Source of the DNA: Gluconacetobacter entanii
GTDB lineage: Bacteria; Pseudomonadota; Alphaproteobacteria; Acetobacterales; Acetobacteraceae
Reading direction: 5' to 3'
NCBI RefSeq assembly: GCF_003206495.1
Contig: NZ_NKUF01000009.1
Coordinates: 35,725 to 99,724 of the forward strand
Length of the DNA: 64,000 bases
Part shown: positions 43,839 through 51,789 of the stretch, one piece after another
Position numbering within the stretch: the first letter of the stretch is position 1
How the letters are laid out: the number at the start of each line of letters is the position of its first letter
Notes under the pieces: model-generated
The model's database searches: none
Seen by the model: only the letters and a program-made list of their open reading frames with translations
Told to the model about the DNA's origin: nothing
Translations under genes and position numbers: made by a program

Positions 43839-46800
43839 GCGTCGGGGTCCAGCAGCATCGCTGCGCTGTTGGAACGTGGACGCCACAGGCCCTGCCGCTG
43901 CGCCTGCGCCAAGCGGTGGCGGATGGCGGCGCGGGCGTCGGGGTTGGCGGTGGCAAGGAAGCGGTCCATTTCCGCATCATTGGCGATCGCGGCAAAGACA
44001 AGGTCGAACTGCCGGTCGAAGCGCGCGGGCACGGTGGCGGCGAAGGCATGCAGGGTCGCCACCCCACGCGCGATTTCCGCCGCCCCGCGATAGCCATGGC
44101 GACGCATCCCCGCAAGCCATGCCGGGTTGGTCAGGCGACCACGCACGACGCGCGCGACCTCCTGCGCCGTGGCGCGCAGGCGCGGGGTGTCGGGGCGGGA
44201 CGTATCGCCATGCAGCATGCGTGGCGTCCGGCCAAGGGCGGCGGCGGCAGCGGCCATGCCGCCCGCATGGGCCGCGATGTCCGGGCTTTCGAGGATGTCG
44301 ATTTCCGCATGGTCCTGCACATGCAGCATGACGTCGGCGGCCCGGATGCGGCGTTGCATGGCGTCGTCGTCGCGCGTGCCCTCCCGCGTGCCGCCATAGG
44401 TCCATGCCGATCCCGCCATCCACGCGCGGCCCAGATCGTCACGCCCGTCCCACCCGTCGCGCGCCAGCATGTCCTCGATCCCGGTGCCGTAACAGCCCGG
44501 CGCCGTGCCGAAGATGCGCGCCGTCGCCCGCAGCCGTGCCGCCCCCGTCAGGCCGCGCACGCCATGGGCCAGCGGGTTGAGGGCCGGGTCCTCGTCCCGG
44601 TCGGCGATGGCCTGCACCGCCTGCTCGAACAGGGCGATCTGCCCCGCGAACGCATCGCGGAACAGGCCGGAAATGCGCAACGTCACGTCCACGCGTGGAC
44701 GGTCCAGCACCGCCATGGGAATGACCTCGATCCCCCGCACGCGGCCCGATCCGCTGTCCCAGACCGGGCGCGTGCCCATCAGCAGTAGTGCAAGCGCCAG
44801 GTCCTCGCCCCCCGTGCGCAGGCTGGACGATCCCCACAGGTCGATGATGATGGAAGACAGGTGATCGCCTTCGTCCTGCAGGTGCCCCTCCAGCAGCAGG
44901 TCGGCGGCGCGCTGCGCCAGCACCACGGCGGAGCGGGTGGGGATGGCGCGCGGGTCCATCGCAAACAGGTTGCGCCCCGTCGGCAGCACGTCGGCGCGCC
45001 CGCGCGTGGGGGCGCCCGACGGGCCGGGCGGGACCATGCGCCCGTCCAGTCCCCGCAGCAGGGCGGAGGCCTCCGCCGCGCCGCAGTCATGCAGCCGCTC
45101 TTCAAGGTCGGCCGGCGCATCCGCCCCGCAGGCCAGCGCGATGGTGGTCGCGAGTGCGCGGGCATGCGGCGGGGGACGGCCGAAGACATGAAGCCCGTCG
45201 CGGATCTGGAGGTCCTTCACGTCGCACAGATAGGCATCCAGCCGGGCCAGCGCCTCGTCCTCATCCTCGTCCGGGCGCGGGCCGCTTTCGTCGAGCAGGC
45301 CGAGGTCCCCCGCGCGTTGCAGGATTTCCCCGCGCAGGATCGCGCCGCGCCTGCGGTCCAGTCCGTCGGCGGCGGCATATTCGTCGATCAGCCGTTCCAG
45401 TTCGGCGGTGCGGCCATCGCCATGGCCTGCCGCCATGACCGGGGGCGTCATGTGGCCGATGGTCACTGCCCCCAGCCGCCGCCGCGCGGTCGCGGCCTCG
45501 CCGGGGTTGTTGACGATGAAGGGATAAAGGACCGGCATCCCGCCTGCCAGCAGGGTAGGCCAGCATCGGGCCGAGGGCGCTGCCGCCTTGCCCGGCAGCC
45601 ATTCCAGCGTGCCATGCGTGCCCAGATGGACCATCGCGTCGGCCCGCACCCCATGGCGCAGCCACAGGTAGAACGCGACATAGGCATGGCGTGGCGGCGT
45701 GTCGGGGTCGTGGTACCAACTTTTGCGGTCCAGCTTCGACCCGCGATCAGGCTGCAGCGCCATCGTGACATGGCCCAGCGTCAGGTGACGCAGGCACAAT
45801 GCCCCGTCCACCACCGATGGATCCTCGGCAGGCGTGCCCCAGCATGCGGACAGGGCGTCGCGTGCTTCGCGCGGGAGGGTGGCGAGCAGCGCCTCATACC
45901 GCGCCAGCGTCATGAACGGCGTGGCCGGCGCGCGCGCCAGCAGGTGCGCCAGTGTCGCGCTGTCGGGCAGGGTGTCGTTACCCGTGTCATATCCTTCCGC
46001 GCGCAGCAGCGTCAGCAGGACCGACAGGCTGGCGAAACTGTCCAGTCCCACGGCATGGCCCGCCTGCCCGTCGCCACCGCCGTCACGCTGTGCGCCGGGA
46101 TAATCCGACAGGACGATCGCCACCCGCCGCGCGGCGGGCGACAGGTGGGACAGCCGCGCCCAGCCTTCGGCACGGGCGGCGACGATTTCCAGCCCCGGGG
46201 GATAGGGGACATGGCGCGCGGGCAGGCCGGGGGCCGTTTCCTCCTTGAAGGAGATCGGCGCGCCGGGCATCCGCCCGTCAAGTTCGGGCAGCACCACCTG
46301 CATCGCAAGGTCCGCCTGCGACAGGCCGCGCGTGCTGTCGCGCCATGCCGCCTGCGTCACGCCGGGCTGCAGCGCCTGGATCACCGGCACATCGGCGATA
46401 TCGAGGGCGGAGATGTCCGTCTCCTCCCCCCGCGCGGAAAAGAACGTCACGTTGACGATGACATCGGGCGGCGCATCCGTCAGCCAGTCGTGCACCATCG
46501 CCGCACATGTCCGGTCCTTGAGCGAGGCGACATAAAACAGGTCCGCCCCGATCCCGTGGTGCGCCAGCGTGTCCGACAGGGCAAGGATGGGGGCGATGTC
46601 ACCCGCCAGCAGGTGGCTGCGATAGAACACGACGCCCGCGCGCAGGGGCAGCGCCGGGTCCGCCGCGCGCAGCAGGCCGGCAGGTGGCAGGGTTTCGGGC
46701 GGGGGCGTGTCCGGCGCCGTCTCCGCCATGTCACCCTGACGCGCGAGGCCGGCCATCAGGCGCAGGGCTGTGGCCATGTTGCGTGGCCCCCCCGCGCGCA

Positions 46801-47224
46801 GCAGCGCATCGAGGTGGACCAGTGTCGGGGCGGGAATGGTCGATAGCGCGGCAAGGCGCGGGTCGGGGCGTGCATCGCCTGCCACCAGCGCCAGCGGGAT
46901 GCCACCATCGCGGCAGGCGCGCGACAGTTCCTCCACCCCGTAGCGCCAGTATTCCATCCCGCCAAGCAGCCGTACCACCACGCAGCGCGAACGCATGAGG
47001 GTATCGGCCACGTACAGGTCGATCGACATGGGATGGAGCAGGCGCGACAGGCTGGTGATGCGCACCGTGGCGTCACCCGCCGCCACGGCATCGGCCGCCG
47101 CACGCAGGGCGAGCAGGTCGCTGTCGGAAAATGACAGGAACACGATGTCGGCGGGCGCATGGCCGAGGTCTTCGGCCACCGCGTCCTCGTCAAGGCTGCG
47201 GACCTCACGCGCCAGGAGATGCAT
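43835..47224 (-). CDS. cobN: Cobaltochelatase subunit CobN
   Basis: 1129-residue large subunit of the aerobic, ATP-dependent cobalt chelatase (CobNST), related to ChlH/BchH. Typical segments: HLGTHGTLEWLPGKAA in the middle, RAAGFRDAFAGQ-like LFRDAFAGQIALFEQAV, GCYGTGIEDMLA and MLHVQDHAEIDILESPDIAAH near the C terminus. It is somewhat shorter than the ~1250 residues common in CobN, mainly through compact loops; no break is visible. CobS and CobT are not in the window. A 100-bp spacer separates it from cobW. Confidence 0.95.
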   Translation of the reverse strand: MHLLAREVRSLDEDAVAEDLGHAPADIVFLSFSDSDLLALRAAADAVAAGDATVRITSLSRLLHPMSIDLYVADTLMRSRCVVVRLLGGMEYWRYGVEELSRACRDGGIPLALVAGDARPDPRLAALSTIPAPTLVHLDALLRAGGPRNMATALRLMAGLARQGDMAETAPDTPPPETLPPAGLLRAADPALPLRAGVVFYRSHLLAGDIAPILALSDTLAHHGIGADLFYVASLKDRTCAAMVHDWLTDAPPDVIVNVTFFSARGEETDISALDIADVPVIQALQPGVTQAAWRDSTRGLSQADLAMQVVLPELDGRMPGAPISFKEETAPGLPARHVPYPPGLEIVAARAEGWARLSHLSPAARRVAIVLSDYPGAQRDGGGDGQAGHAVGLDSFASLSVLLTLLRAEGYDTGNDTLPDSATLAHLLARAPATPFMTLARYEALLATLPREARDALSACWGTPAEDPSVVDGALCLRHLTLGHVTMALQPDRGSKLDRKSWYHDPDTPPRHAYVAFYLWLRHGVRADAMVHLGTHGTLEWLPGKAAAPSARCWPTLLAGGMPVLYPFIVNNPGEAATARRRLGAVTIGHMTPPVMAAGHGDGRTAELERLIDEYAAADGLDRRRGAILRGEILQRAGDLGLLDESGPRPDEDEDEALARLDAYLCDVKDLQIRDGLHVFGRPPPHARALATTIALACGADAPADLEERLHDCGAAEASALLRGLDGRMVPPGPSGAPTRGRADVLPTGRNLFAMDPRAIPTRSAVVLAQRAADLLLEGHLQDEGDHLSSIIIDLWGSSSLRTGGEDLALALLLMGTRPVWDSGSGRVRGIEVIPMAVLDRPRVDVTLRISGLFRDAFAGQIALFEQAVQAIADRDEDPALNPLAHGVRGLTGAARLRATARIFGTAPGCYGTGIEDMLARDGWDGRDDLGRAWMAGSAWTYGGTREGTRDDDAMQRRIRAADVMLHVQDHAEIDILESPDIAAHAGGMAAAAAALGRTPRMLHGDTSRPDTPRLRATAQEVARVVRGRLTNPAWLAGMRRHGYRGAAEIARGVATLHAFAATVPARFDRQFDLVFAAIANDAEMDRFLATANPDARAAIRHRLAQAQRQGLWRPRSNSAAMLLDPDA

Positions 47225-47324
47225 GTGCGTCGTCTCTGTGTTTCGTGCTCATGGTCATCGGCTCATGGCGGTTGCAACGGCATCAGGGGGCGTTGATGGA
47301 AAGTGAAAGTTTTCAGACAGTCTT

Positions 47325-48392
47325 TCAGGCCTGTTGCAGGTCCGCCTCGATCGCAGCGCGTGGCAGGCCCTTCTGCCCGATGATGACAAGGCTGCCGGTG
47401 CGCGGCGCGCCTTCGGGCAGGGGACGGTCGAACTGGTGGCGGAAACGGCTGCCCACGCCCTGCACCGCAAGGCGCATCGGCTTGCCCCGCACGGCGGCGA
47501 ATCCCTTCATGCGCAGGATGTCATATTTTTCCGCCACATGCGCCAGGTGCGTGACAAAGGCGTCGGCGCTGTCCTGTTCGGGGATGGGGGCGACGAAGCT
47601 TTCGAAATCGTCATGCTCATGCTCGCCCCCTTCCGCGTCGTGGTGGGAGGGACGGGCCGACAGGTCATCTTCCGCCGCCGCATCCATGCCGAGCAGGACG
47701 ACGGGGTCCACCTGCCCGTCCACCGCATGCACGATCTTGACCGCGCGGGGGATCTCCGCACGGATCTCGCGCTCCACCATGGCGATCTGTTCGGGCGTCA
47801 TCAGGTCGGTCTTGTTGATGACCACCATGTCCGCCGACAGCAACTGGTCCTCGTACACTTCGGCAAGGGGATTGTCGTGGTCCAGCGACGGGTCGGCCTG
47901 GCGCTGGCGTGCGATCTCGTCGGGGTCATCGGCGAAACGCCCGGCGGCGACGGCGGGGCCATCGACCACGGTTATGACGCCATCGACGGTCATGCGCGTG
48001 CGCACCGTGGGCCAGCCAAACGCCTTGAGCAGCGGCTTGGGCAGTGCAAGGCCGGAGGTCTCGATCACGATATGCTCCGGCGGCTCGGCCCGGTCGAGCA
48101 GGGCCTCCATCGTCGGCAGGAAATCGTCCGCCACGGTGCAGCACAGGCAGCCATTGGTCAGTTCGACGATATCCTCGTCCCGGCAGCCTTCCACCCCGCA
48201 CGAACGCAGCGTCTCGCCATCAATGCCCAGCGTGCCGAATTCGTTGACGACAATGGCGATGCGCCGCCCGCGCGCCTGCGACAGCACATGGCGCAGCAGC
48301 GTCGTCTTCCCCGCGCCGAGGAAGCCGGTGATGACGGTGACCGGCACCTTTGCACGGGCGGCAGGGGCACGGGAGGGGGAGGGTGTGGTCAT
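47325..48392 (-). CDS. cobW: CobW GTP-dependent metallochaperone
   Basis: 355-residue COG0523 GTPase. Walker A is TGFLGAGKTTLLRHV (about residues 24-38), the metal-binding CxCC motif is GCLCC in LTNGCLCCTVADDF, and NKTDLM gives G4. A His/Asp/Glu-rich stretch (HHDAEGGEHEHDDFE) lies before the C-terminal domain. CobW is thought to deliver cobalt to the CobNST chelatase. The ATG at 48392 overlaps the DUF1636 stop; the ORF extension to 48620 lies inside that gene. Confidence 0.94.
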   Translation of the reverse strand: MTTPSPSRAPAARAKVPVTVITGFLGAGKTTLLRHVLSQARGRRIAIVVNEFGTLGIDGETLRSCGVEGCRDEDIVELTNGCLCCTVADDFLPTMEALLDRAEPPEHIVIETSGLALPKPLLKAFGWPTVRTRMTVDGVITVVDGPAVAAGRFADDPDEIARQRQADPSLDHDNPLAEVYEDQLLSADMVVINKTDLMTPEQIAMVEREIRAEIPRAVKIVHAVDGQVDPVVLLGMDAAAEDDLSARPSHHDAEGGEHEHDDFESFVAPIPEQDSADAFVTHLAHVAEKYDILRMKGFAAVRGKPMRLAVQGVGSRFRHQFDRPLPEGAPRTGSLVIIGQKGLPRAAIEADLQQA

Positions 48393-48799
48393 GAACTTTG
48401 CTCCGTCAGGAGGGAGGCGGGAAAACGGCCCAGCACCATGTCCGACAGCGAGGCCGGGCGGCGCGAGGGCATGACGCTGCCGCTGCGTGAGGCGGCATAG
48501 GCGGCAAGGTAGGTCATCAGGTCGTCGGCCTTCTCCGGGCCTAGATGGCCGAGCAGCCATCCCCATTTCCCCGGCATGGCGACGACGGCGGTGCAGCCAC
48601 GGTCGCACGCGGCAAGGCATCTGACCTCATGCACCACGACACTGGTGCCCTGCGCGCGTTCGCGCATCGCCTCGTGCAGGTCGCGCCCGGGTGGTGGCGC
48701 GCCGACCGGCAGGCCGCGCAGGCAGGTGACGCAGACATGGATGTGGATGGCAGGGGTGTCGGAACCCGGTGGGGGAAGGGGGACGTCGCCTGTGGTCAT
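48389..48799 (-). CDS. DUF1636 family Cys-rich protein
   Basis: 136-residue protein of the DUF1636 family, related in pattern to thioredoxin-like [2Fe-2S] ferredoxins. Cysteines occur as HVCVTCLRG near residue 22 and RCLAACDRGCTAVVA in the centre, followed by WGWLLGHLGPEKADDL. Genes of this family often lie beside cobW and cobN, suggesting a redox or metal-handling role in cobalamin synthesis (inference; no reaction known). The ATG at 48799 begins just before the conserved domain; in-frame upstream starts at 48904 and 49192 run into the riboswitch leader. First gene after the cobalamin riboswitch. Confidence 0.82.
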   Translation of the reverse strand: MTTGDVPLPPPGSDTPAIHIHVCVTCLRGLPVGAPPPGRDLHEAMRERAQGTSVVVHEVRCLAACDRGCTAVVAMPGKWGWLLGHLGPEKADDLMTYLAAYAASRSGSVMPSRRPASLSDMVLGRFPASLLTEQSS

Positions 48800-49264
48800 T
48801 GCACGTTCATCCTGCGCTGTCGTCGCATCATCCCGGATGGGGATGTGGACATGGCCGGGGTGCATCGACCGTGCGGCATCACGTACGATGCGCGGCGCGG
48901 ACATCAGGACGTCATCGCATTCCAGGCACCCCGCCGGACCTGCGACACCAGTAATCGTGCCATGTCCCGCAAGGGCAGGGCATGACGATGATGGCAGGTC
49001 TCCTGACTTGTGGCCGGGACAGGGACTGGGGTGTCCGTGCCCGCGCGTCCGGCGTCTTCCCGGCCATGGGGGCCAGTGACGTGCCGCGCCATGTCGGACA
49101 TATGCCGGACACGGGCGACCTGCCGGGCGCTTGACGCCACTTACAGTTGCGGGGGCAGCGACGGCATTGTGTGCGGCGGCCTGCCGCGCCACGCACCGTA
49201 CTTCCCTGTTTCATCCCTTGCGGGAACCATCACGCGGGCTTTTATACGCCCCCGCCATGCAGAG
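48800..49264. other. Leader region of the cob operon
   Basis: 465 bp between the DUF1636 start and the upstream gene. It is filled by the promoter, the riboswitch and about 190 bp of downstream leader. In-frame upstream starts at 48904 and 49192 belong to no conserved domain. The 190-bp stretch could hold the expression platform, but no clear terminator or anti-Shine-Dalgarno helix was resolved by eye. Confidence 0.6.
48988..49232 (-). ncRNA. Cobalamin (AdoCbl-type) riboswitch
   Basis: Read on the minus strand, the leader shows the expected order: aaacagggaa then ggtgcg (P2/J2-3 region), the core ctgcccccgcaactgtaag, a variable arm with gacgccggacg, and the 3' box ccacaagtcaggagacctgcc. It lies about 190 bp upstream of the DUF1636-cobW-cobN-cobG-cobH-cobI-cobJ operon and should switch it off when cobalamin is abundant. 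The variable peripheral arm is longer than in compact members of the class. Confidence 0.93.
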
Positions 49265-49268
49265 TCAA
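49241..49268 (-). promoter_or_regulatory. Sigma70-like promoter of the riboswitch-controlled cob operon
   Basis: On the minus strand ttgact (49268-49263) and tataaa (49246-49241) are separated by 16 bp, close to the sigma70 consensus. Transcription would start near 49233, right at the riboswitch 5' end. The -35 box overlaps the stop codon of the upstream degenerate phosphatase gene. Confidence 0.75.
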
Positions 49269-49804
49269 AACGCTGCAATGCCCCCTGTTTCACGCACCCG
49301 CCATCGGTTGTGGAATGTCAGGACGGTCCGTGTGTATGGCGCGATGTCGAGGGCCGCGAACGCCGCCGCATCCGCGCCAAGCGTCGCCAGAACAAGCGCG
49401 CGTATGACCAGCGCATCCGCGACAAGCGCCATTTCCCCGCGATCGGTGGGACAGCATGACAGCCATGCCGCCGCGCGCGCCAGCACGTCGCGCAGGCTTT
49501 CGCCCCCCGGTGGGGCGAAGTGCGGGTCCGTGATCCACGCCGCCATGTCCTGTGCGGGCAGGTCACGCAGGGCGCGCCCCTGCCATGCGCCATGGTGGCG
49601 CGCGCGCAGGGCGGGGTGGGGCAGGGGCGTGCGCCCGGTCCAGCACCCGACCTGTGTGGCAGCGTCATCGCCACAGGTGACGGGGGTATCCGTACACCAG
49701 CGCGCGGCCTGTCCGGGGGGCAGGGCGGGCAGGTCGTCATGGGTGGGAATGATGGCGCGGCGCAGGCAGTCGGGCGCGGGAAGGGACAGGCAGGTCAGGT
49801 GCAT
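49265..49804 (-). CDS. Degenerate histidine-phosphatase (CobC-like) family protein
   Basis: 179-residue protein with the outline of the phosphoglycerate-mutase-like fold: LRARHHGAWQGRALRDL, PPGGESLRDV and LVADALVIRALV match the WxGxxxxEL, GGES and VxHGxxIR positions. The catalytic RHG of the first strand is missing (CLSLPAPD) and the second catalytic His is Asp (VADA), so phosphatase activity is unlikely. Intact members make alpha-ribazole from its phosphate. It lies upstream of the riboswitch and is not under its control. The ATG at 49804 is chosen; the ORF to 50059 runs through a repeat. Confidence 0.65.
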   Translation of the reverse strand: MHLTCLSLPAPDCLRRAIIPTHDDLPALPPGQAARWCTDTPVTCGDDAATQVGCWTGRTPLPHPALRARHHGAWQGRALRDLPAQDMAAWITDPHFAPPGGESLRDVLARAAAWLSCCPTDRGEMALVADALVIRALVLATLGADAAAFAALDIAPYTRTVLTFHNRWRVRETGGIAAF

Positions 49805-49838
49805 GGCGGGCTTTGGTTTCGTGTGCAGGAGAAGGCGT

Positions 49839-49871
49839 GTTCTTTTTTGAAAAAAGAACCAAAAAACTTCT
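49839..49871 (-). repeat. Partial copy of the dispersed repeat
   Basis: Hairpin gttctttttt/aaaaaagaac followed by caaaaaacttc. This matches one inner arm plus one outer arm of the full element; the remaining half is absent. Confidence 0.6.
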
Positions 49872-49926
49872 GTTTGCTTAAGAGATTGTCTGAAAATGCC
49901 GTTCGGAAGACATCTGGTGGATTTAT

Positions 49927-50004
49927 AAAAGTTTTTGGTGAAGCTTTTTTCAAAAAGCTTCAAATAACATGGAATTTTTGAAAAAGATTCCACCCAGAAC
50001 TTTT
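49927..50004 (-). repeat. Dispersed three-arm structured repeat, copy 4 (compensatory variant)
   Basis: 78 bp in reverse orientation. The outer arms are aaaagttttt / agaactttt, and the AT-rich arm gaagctttttt/aaaaagcttc is kept. The usual gccgcc/ggcggc arm is replaced by ggaatttttg/aaaaagattcc, a different sequence that still pairs with itself. This is strong evidence that base pairing, not sequence, is maintained. Confidence 0.85.
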
Positions 50005-50180
50005 TATGTTCTCCTCCGTCAGCCCGCGCGACGCAAACACTCTGCGTTCTTGCATCCACAAAGGGAAGTCATGGTTCCCTGCCACCGACCATGCATGCCC
50101 GCTGCCCGGTGTGAAGCGTTTGCCGATGGTCGCGAAATCGGTTAGTCGGGGATCACGACTGATCAGGGAGTGCATTTGCC

Positions 50181-50405
50181 ATGAACCACACATCTTCCGT
50201 CCTGCCCACGGGCGGCCTGTCCTCCGCACCTGCCGCGATTCCGGTTCGTGACCTGCTGCCCTGGGCGGCGTTCGGCCTCGTGATCGCGTCACTGCTGCTG
50301 TATTTCGTCGGCGCGGAACAGGGCGCGACCTCGCTGGTGTCGGGACATTATGTCCATGAATTCGTCCATGACGGACGCCACCTGCTCGGCTTCCCCTGCC
50401 ACTGA
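50181..50405 (+). CDS. cbtB: Predicted cobalt transporter subunit CbtB
   Basis: 74-residue protein with one membrane helix (about residues 27-46, WAAFGLVIASLLLYFVGAE) and the characteristic C-terminal metal-binding tail GHYVHEFVHDGRHLLGFPCH. CbtB usually pairs with the multi-spanning CbtA in cobalt uptake linked to cobalamin genes. No cbtA follows here: the next gene is on the opposite strand. The start ATG is preceded by agggag. Confidence 0.9.
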   Translation: MNHTSSVLPTGGLSSAPAAIPVRDLLPWAAFGLVIASLLLYFVGAEQGATSLVSGHYVHEFVHDGRHLLGFPCH

Positions 50406-50461
50406 TCCGTTCCGGCGCCTGCCTGTCCTGACGCCCGTGCGTGTGTCAGGACGGTGCGGGC

Positions 50462-51448
50462 CTACCCCTCGCGCGTGTTGACGACGATGCGGCCGCGGAT
50501 GTTGCCCGCAAGCAGTTGCGGCGATGTCGTGATCGCCTGTTTCAGGGTGATCTCCGCGCAGATCGAATCGACCAGTGCGGGGTCGAGGTCACGTTCCAGC
50601 CGTGCCCATGCGGTCATGCGCTGCTCCCGCGGGCACATCACGCTGTCGATCCCGCGCAGGGTAATGCCACGCAGGATGAACGGCGCGACCGTCAGCGGCA
50701 GGTCCATCCCCGCCGCCAGTCCGCACGCGGCGACAACGCCGCCGGGCCGCATGCTGGCGCACAGCGCGGCAAGCACCTTTCCCCCCGCGACATCGATGGC
50801 CCCGCTCCACCGTGCGCTCTGTAGCGGGCGGGGGGTATAGGTCAGGGCCGAACGTCCCACGACCTCGGCCGCGCCCAGCCCGCGCAGGTAGTCCGTCAGG
50901 CTGTCACGCCCGGTCACGGCCACCACCCGATATCCCAGACGCGCCAGCAGGGCGATGGCGATGCCGCCCACGCCGCCCCCCGCCCCGGTCACGACGATGT
51001 CGCCATCGCCGGGGGTGACGCCCCCCTTCTCCAGCGCCATGACACACAGCATCGCGGTATAGCCGGCCGTGCCGATGCCCATGCACTGCCGCGCGGAAAA
51101 GCTACGCGGGCGTGGCAGCAGCCATTTGCCATGCACGCGCGCCATCTGCGACAGGCCACCCCAATGCTCCTCCCCCAGTCCCCAGCCATTGGCGATCACC
51201 TGGTCGCCGGGGCGATGGACGTGGTCGTCCGAGGCGAGGATTTCCCCCGCCAGGTCGATGCCCGGGATCATGGGGAAACGCCGCACCACCGGGCCACGCC
51301 CGGTAATCGCCAGCGCGTCCTTGTAATTGAGGGAGGAATAATCGACGCGTACCGTAATTTCGCCTTCCGGCAGGTCGGCGGGATCAATGCTGCGTACGCT
51401 GGCGCGCGATCCCGCGCGGGTCTTGTCGATCATGATGGCGTTGAACAT
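50462..51448 (-). CDS. AcuI/YhdH-type zinc-free alcohol dehydrogenase (acryloyl-CoA reductase-like)
   Basis: 328-residue NADPH-dependent medium-chain reductase. Features are VDYSSLNYKDALAITGRG near residue 36, FPMIPGIDLAGEI, GIGTAGYTAM and the NADP loop VTGAGGGVGGIAIALLARLG. The YhdH/AcuI family reduces acryloyl-CoA to propionyl-CoA and probably detoxifies acrylate-type electrophiles. No structural zinc cysteines are seen. Divergent from the succinate-semialdehyde dehydrogenase gene, with a 341-bp shared regulatory region. Confidence 0.88.
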   Translation of the reverse strand: MFNAIMIDKTRAGSRASVRSIDPADLPEGEITVRVDYSSLNYKDALAITGRGPVVRRFPMIPGIDLAGEILASDDHVHRPGDQVIANGWGLGEEHWGGLSQMARVHGKWLLPRPRSFSARQCMGIGTAGYTAMLCVMALEKGGVTPGDGDIVVTGAGGGVGGIAIALLARLGYRVVAVTGRDSLTDYLRGLGAAEVVGRSALTYTPRPLQSARWSGAIDVAGGKVLAALCASMRPGGVVAACGLAAGMDLPLTVAPFILRGITLRGIDSVMCPREQRMTAWARLERDLDPALVDSICAEITLKQAITTSPQLLAGNIRGRIVVNTREG

Positions 51449-51789
51449 CGGCGCGCTCTCCGGCGGGTCATGGCAGGCAGGGATGTTCCCCTGTCCAGAT
51501 TGCGGTCCGTAACCTGTGGCGGATCAGGATAAAACGAACAGATATCAATAAGTTGTACAATTTCAGGAGAGGTCGTCCGCCGCGCCCCGTCCGCACATGG
51601 GGGCCGTGTGGGCACGCGGCCGCCGGGCGTGCGGACGCGCGATAGGCGCAGGTTTTGCGACGCCTGTGCAGCGACATCCGCGTGAACTGTCTGTTTTGTG
51701 ATCTGGATATGTGCTGCGCTGGTGCGCTCATGCGAATATGGCGCGACATGTGCGCACATGATGGATCGGGTAACGAAAGCAGGAAACCG
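51449..51789. other. Divergent regulatory region acuI-like/gabD
   Basis: 341 bp holding both promoters. A locally AT-rich stretch (about 51530-51570) precedes the minus-strand gene, and a perfect 14-bp palindrome lies just upstream of gabD. An in-frame upstream start for gabD at 51655 adds an unconserved Cys-rich segment and is not adopted. Confidence 0.5.
51747..51760. promoter_or_regulatory. Perfect 14-bp palindrome upstream of gabD
   Basis: catgtgcgcacatg is fully self-complementary and sits 29 bp before the gabD start codon. Position and symmetry suit a dimeric regulator's operator; the regulator is not known. Confidence 0.4.

Larger units (their letters stand above)
49805..50180. other. 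Repeat-rich gap between the phosphatase-like gene and cbtB
   Basis: 376 bp with divergent flanking genes, holding the partial repeat (49839-49871) and repeat copy 4 (49927-50004). The last ~170 bp upstream of cbtB contain no cobalamin riboswitch core that I can find. No gene is supported. Confidence 0.55.

Noticed and set aside
44861..46846. 661-codon plus-strand frame opposite cobN
   Set aside because: Antisense shadow of cobN; no start signal or recognisable domain.
50005..50180. Possible cobalamin riboswitch upstream of cbtB
   Set aside because: No cgcaactgt-type core or caggagac box is present, so only the riboswitch at 48988-49232 is supported.
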